Shown one piece after another: positions 60,008 to 64,000 of a DNA stretch of 64,000 nt. Numbering within the stretch: the first letter of the stretch is position 1; each line of letters begins with the position of its first letter. The stretch spans positions 20,471,498 to 20,535,497 of the forward strand of contig NC_049984.1 of the NCBI RefSeq assembly GCF_000003815.2. Direction: 5' to 3'. This DNA is from Branchiostoma floridae (lineage: Eukaryota > Chordata > Leptocardii > Amphioxiformes > Branchiostomatidae). The position numbers were made by a program, and so were the translations under genes. The notes beneath the pieces are model-generated. The model was not told the origin of the DNA. It did not search any database and was given only the letters and a program-made list of their open reading frames with translations.

Positions 60008-60447
60008 CCTCCGTCCTCGTCTGGGGCCTGAAGCGAACCCGCCCACCCAACCCTCGACATGTTCTCGCTTCGGGCGGTGCTGGGCGCCCGCTATACGGCG
60101 GGCGCATTAGCTCACAGACAACTTTAGGCTTCAGACGGCAGTTTTCCGCATCACTTCATACCGGAGGATCAATGGCGAACAGGACAAATAGGATACTTTT
60201 TCGCCCTCGAAATTGATAATTGGTATATTGACTTGAAACTCGGAATTCATCAACTGGGGACCACTGTAAACAAAATTCCGATCATAAACTCTAAGATTTA
60301 TGGAGAGAGGAGCTGTCCCGGTTGGATAATTGCTAAATCATCAAACCCGGTGCGTTCTATTCTTGAATCAAAATTATGTCATGACTTCACGGAATATCGC
60401 GGCAAACCCATTACGCATAAACAATGTATAACAAGTTATATGGCAAT

Positions 60448-60500
60448 ATCTATCTATCTATCTATCTATCTATATATATATATGTGTGTGTATATATGTA
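60448..60500. repeat. (TCTA)n/(TA)n/(GT)n microsatellite
   Basis: A simple-sequence tract: about six TCTA units followed by TA and GT dinucleotides. 60501-61125 shows nothing recognisable. Confidence 0.95.
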
Positions 60501-61137
60501 TATGTTATATAAAGCAAATGTGCAACCTAAACAGTGTTACATACAGGAGGTTAAAACTAGGATGGTTACATCTAGCTAACGTTGTTTCGACGATAATGAA
60601 GAAACTGTAGTGAAATGTTACATCAAAACACGTGCGTTAAATTGATCAAAACGGAGCAAACATGTCGACCACAATTAATACTCATCAATCCGAAACAAAC
60701 AAACTAAAAAAAAATACAGGGAGATGATGCATTATATGGTCTACCAGGAACAGGTCAAACTAGGAAAAGGACGGCTCGTCGCCTTGCCGAAGCATAATAC
60801 ATGTACACACATATTTAGCCATCAGAAACGTCCAGTTTGTTTTCCCAAGGAGGTTAAAAAGACGTGGTTTTCCTAGCAAGCGGACAGGCACAACTCTGAT
60901 TCTACTCCTAGTTCTCAATCATGACCCTGGTGATGGCGCCTCACACCTTTCCTCACTCTTGTGTTAAATTCTTGTGAGGTTTCGTTTTACAACACTTTTT
61001 TGCACCACAATGCGATTGTTTTTGGCACACATCATCGGTACTATAATCTCCAAGCAGATCGTATGATGGCATAAGATAGTACTGTACTAAACTGGCCAAG
61101 GAGTATAGTCAGCTATTAAGAGGTGTGCATTTGCCAT

Positions 61138-61318
61138 GCGTTTTCCCCGGTAGCGAAACACACTCCTAGGCCAGCTTTTGATTCCTATGCTACCGTAGGA
61201 TCTGCCCCAAGGAGGTTATATTTTGCCCCGACAGCGAAACACACTCCTAAGCCGGCTTCACTCCTCTACCAGCTTTTGATACTATCCTATGCTACCGTAG
61301 GATTTGCTTGGAGATTAC
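61138..61318 (+). repeat. Imperfect tandem duplication, ~100 bp unit
   Basis: gcgaaacacactcctaggcc ... ttttgattcctatgctaccg and taggatctgc are repeated as gcgaaacacactcctaagcc ... cctatgctaccgtaggattt. A short insert is present in the second unit. Confidence 0.7.
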
Positions 61319-61357
61319 GATACTGTTCCAGAATTCTTCAATACACACTCTATCTAG

Positions 61358-61504
61358 TCTACTCTCCAAGTAGAGGTTAGGCTCCAGCTGTTTTCCTAAC
61401 GTTTTTTAGTCGTTTTTGTCGGGCTTTCTATTTTGTATTTTATCTTGCTGTGTGAAAACCTAACATTAAAATACAAAATAGAAAGCCCGACTAGAAAAAA
61501 TGGC

Positions 61505-61537
<33 letters not shown>

Positions 61538-61560
61538 CAGCCGGAGCTTGGAGAGTATAC
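61358..61560. mobile_element. Foldback element, ~200 bp
   Basis: actctccaagtagaggttag and gctccagctgttttcc on the left are mirrored by aaaacagccggagcttggag on the right. In the middle, gtcgggctttctattttgta is mirrored by tacaaaatagaaagcccgac. It is a MITE-like hairpin. 61561-62890 shows no recognised feature. A donor-like GAATG|gtaggt at 62299 follows GC-rich text with an ATGGCGG, but its frame stops after 17 codons. Confidence 0.65.
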
Positions 61561-62898
61561 ACACTCCACACTCCCAGGTGACTGACTGTGACCCACTTGC
61601 AAATGCAAATGGTAACGTTACAATATAACCAGTAGTTTTTTTCGTCAATTGTGAACAGACTCAAGTCCATGAGAATTTCTCATTGTTGCAACTTTTGTAC
61701 AACTTATGATATACATGATGTTATAAACACATTGATGCAAATATACACATTACAAATGTTACCCAAACTTCACCAAACTGCAGTGTATTTTGAAAATACT
61801 ATTGATTGATGATATTAACGTTATGCATATTCTGCATCAGAAAATCCAAAACGCACCCATTGAAAAATAAAGAAAATGATATTTGATATAGTTTCGGTAA
61901 TAATTGTCAGCACATATTATTTTTCATGGACTACTTGAGGACCTTGAGACTGTTGACAATTGAAGAAACAACTTTTTCAACGAAAAAAGATACTGGTTAT
62001 ATGTATCAGTTGCCGTACGCAGCATTGCAGGTCCATATGCTTGTGGCGGGGTCACAGTCATTCTCAAGGGCCCCGGTAGCAGAAGTTGGAACAGGATGGT
62101 GCGATGTAGTCACGTGTGTGCATGTGACGTAAGACATCTGGAGAGCCTCACCAATGCAGAAGGAGGAGCGCGCCGCCCCCGCTGTCCCTCCCAGAACCAT
62201 CGATCGCACCGGGCAGGGCTGCGGCCAGCATTATGGCGGAATGTGCAAAATCGGAGACCAACATTGGCGGAGCTGCGATACACACTCCTTGATTGAATGG
62301 TAGGTGCCTTTCTTTACCGTTCAAACTGTCTGTAACATTTCGTCTAACCTCTAATTCCTGCTGGTGTTTTGTTTTCCCAACGTGACGCGTGTGTAGCTGT
62401 GGTGGTGTTTTCGCTTCCCAGCTTCCGGGGATGAGTGGTTAGTCATGCGTGCAGGAGGCAATCTGCTGCGCTGTGGCGTACCTATAATACTATCCTCAAG
62501 AACTGATCAAGAACTGATATTACAGACATTTATGGATAGCCCGGACAACGTCTCTCTCACGATTTTCCCAGGCATGTAACTGAGCAGGACTCCAGGCCGC
62601 ACCGTCATCTTCGGTACGAGCCCACGTAACGTACAATATAAGGGATTATAGAAACAGCCAGATACCGATCACGGTTTTTGTGGGTATCGGATTTTACGTT
62701 GGACAAACCCATGGCGCGTCAGAGTCAGGGTGTCTCTCACCCGTCTCTATCACCCTGCAGGGCGCCGTGTACAGACGCCAACCCCAGCCGCACTGCGGGG
62801 AGCTTTCAGCACATCGCCTGTCAATTATAGAACCAAAGTGATTCTTTGCTGCAAACACGCAAAAATCCCCAGATGTTACGTTAATGATGTGTAACTAA

Positions 62899-63820
62899 TG
62901 CCTCGGTTACACATAGCCGAATTTAGCTCCCGACTCTCTCCCGACTATGGTTAGGGTGTGTGTGTGTGTGTGTCTGTCTGTGTGTCCAGATTTTTGTAGT
63001 GAGCATAACTCAAGAACCTCTAAATGGATTACAATGATATTTGGTTTGTGGATAGGTGTTGGGAAGACAAAGGTCAAGGTCAATTTTGGGCCCCCTGGTA
63101 TGTGACCTTGGTACTGCAGCAAAAATTCATTTTTTAAAATCTTTTGAACTGGATGTGCTATGGTCTTGATTTTTGGATGGCAGATAGCCTATGACCAAGG
63201 AGGTTAAAGAAACCTCCTTGCTATGACATAAGGGATATGTGGTGTATATTTAGTCCCCCTGCCCTAGCAGGATGTTCTGGAACTGCAGGGGCATTTTTGT
63301 CAAAATTTTCTAAGGACGATAACTGAAGAAGGGAATGGCAAATTTACATGATATTTGGTACGTAGGTAGCTTAGACAGAGATACAGATCATGAAGTGCAA
63401 GTTATGCAAACTGACACCTAATTTGCATATTTAATGAGGAAAATCTGTATTTGCAGTGTTTCCTTTATAGAACTCAAATACATGCAATATATGTAGTTTG
63501 TGGCAGGTGGAACATTATCAGATACCAATTATGCAAATAAGTCCTTGATTTGCATAATTAATGCAAAAGTGCCATAATTCACCGATGTGATGACAATCAA
63601 CATAGTGACCAGCGTAAGTTATTTCTCGGCTGTAGTCGGCTAGCGTTCAGCTGGCGTTCGGATGAGTCGACTGGTGTTCGGCTGTGCCATCCGAATGTTT
63701 TGAAATGTTAAAAAAATTCGGCTCTGAACGGTAGGTCTGGAATGGGTTGGTTGTCGGTCGGCTGGTGTTCAGCACAGTCGGCTAGTGTTCGGCTGGTGTT
63801 CGGGAGTAAGTCAGATGTCA
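62899..63820 (+). repeat. Fourth 'gcataattaatgagga' copy within cggctggtgttcgg repeats
   Basis: 62946-63600 matches the family at 37300-39545: (TG)n, cataactcaagaacctc, gggccccctggtatg, tttgcataattaatgc. It is bordered on the right by about eight degenerate copies of tcggctggtgttcgg (63628-63815) and on the left by gccgaatttagctcccgac-type text. The outer sequence may be one element into which the family inserted. 63821-64000 shows nothing further. Confidence 0.55.
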
Positions 63821-64000
63821 AATTTAATCTTAAAAACGCCATAAACACTGCTGACTTACTCTCAGCTTGTTTCCAACATACCTGTAAGAATTCAGAGGGG
63901 CGAGTAAGAGCGCTTGAACCCCACTGTTACATACCAACGATTCACCCAAAAACCGTAGACAAATCTCTGCTAACTCATTCCCAAGCAAAATGACTATTCA

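Larger units (their letters stand above)
57242..60197 (+). mobile_element. Non-autonomous element with split repeats and promoter-like ends
   Basis: A 104-bp segment at 57242-57345 (A1) is identical to 59904-60007 (A2). A 65-bp segment at 59841-59905 (B1) is identical or nearly so to 60133-60197 (B2). The start of A (cctatttattctgttcgccc) and the end of B (ggcgaacaggacaaatagg) are inverted copies, so A...B units have terminal inverted repeats. The arrangement A1 - 2.5 kb - B1 A2 - 125 bp - B2 is either two adjacent elements (a long one and a 286-bp deletion derivative) or a split-direct-repeat element of DIRS/Ngaro type. No transposase, RT or tyrosine recombinase is recognised inside. Confidence 0.6.

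Noticed and set aside
62231-62298. Candidate first exon starting ATGGCGGAATGT with donor gaatg|gtaggt
   Set aside because: The frame stops after 17 codons before the donor, so it is at best 5' untranslated sequence; there is no other support.

Overview
This is a window of animal nuclear DNA: split genes with GT-AG introns, AT-leaning introns packed with transposon remnants, minisatellites, and eight N-runs that are scaffold gaps. The only confidently recognised host gene is a plus-strand orthologue of JARID2 (Jumonji / AT-rich interaction domain 2), the Polycomb Repressive Complex 2 cofactor. Its protein is similar along its length to vertebrate JARID2 but clearly diverged. The repeat style (GGCCACACCAATTT-ended and GGCCATGTTGATTTG-ended short elements, CR1-like LINEs, tacatgta-rich introns) is what I associate with amphioxus (Branchiostoma). 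The species call is inference.

Layout. 1-621 is intron or upstream sequence; the JARID2 start-codon exon is outside the window. From 622 to 46528 I place 21 coding exons by splice signals, reading phase and similarity to the family. They cover, in order: a ubiquitin-interacting motif; the QRKFAQS methyl-lysine motif and the TEDFLTFLCLRG-type SUZ12-binding segment; a 969-bp exon of basic Ser/Thr-rich sequence ending in JmjN; ARID; JmjC; the C5HC2 zinc finger; and a short C-terminal tail with a stop at 46526-46528. One ARID exon was not found (11954-19458 holds two gaps). One phase break (19525-19884) implies a small undetected exon. One JmjC exon runs into a 223-bp gap.

The introns hold most of the other content. 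There is a minus-strand CR1/L2-like LINE with frameshifts (13913-16575), two deleted LINE fragments with the same 3' end, a Tc1 element with about 530-bp inverted arms (8061-9683), and two TTAA-flanked foldback elements inserted side by side (10202-11353). There are also Harbinger-like elements, a 5S-rRNA-derived SINE, and a nested block containing a short LTR element with identical 174-bp repeats (34652-36205). Three satellites sit on or next to JARID2 exons: a 23-bp array ending 12 bp before a 3' splice site; a 60-bp array that is an amplified copy of an intron-exon junction; and a GTACAG array whose unit resembles both donor and acceptor sites.

Downstream of the gene (46529-64000) I find no confident gene. 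The region holds Harbinger-like fragments, dispersed ~1-kb repeats of a family also present inside the gene, a mariner-type MITE, a tandem 155-bp repeat, and one short candidate exon. It also holds an unusual 57242-60197 region: two identical 104-bp promoter-like segments (CRE plus TATA), split direct repeats, and five hairpin motifs whose stems differ by compensatory base changes. That region and the junction-derived minisatellite are the best candidates for something undescribed.
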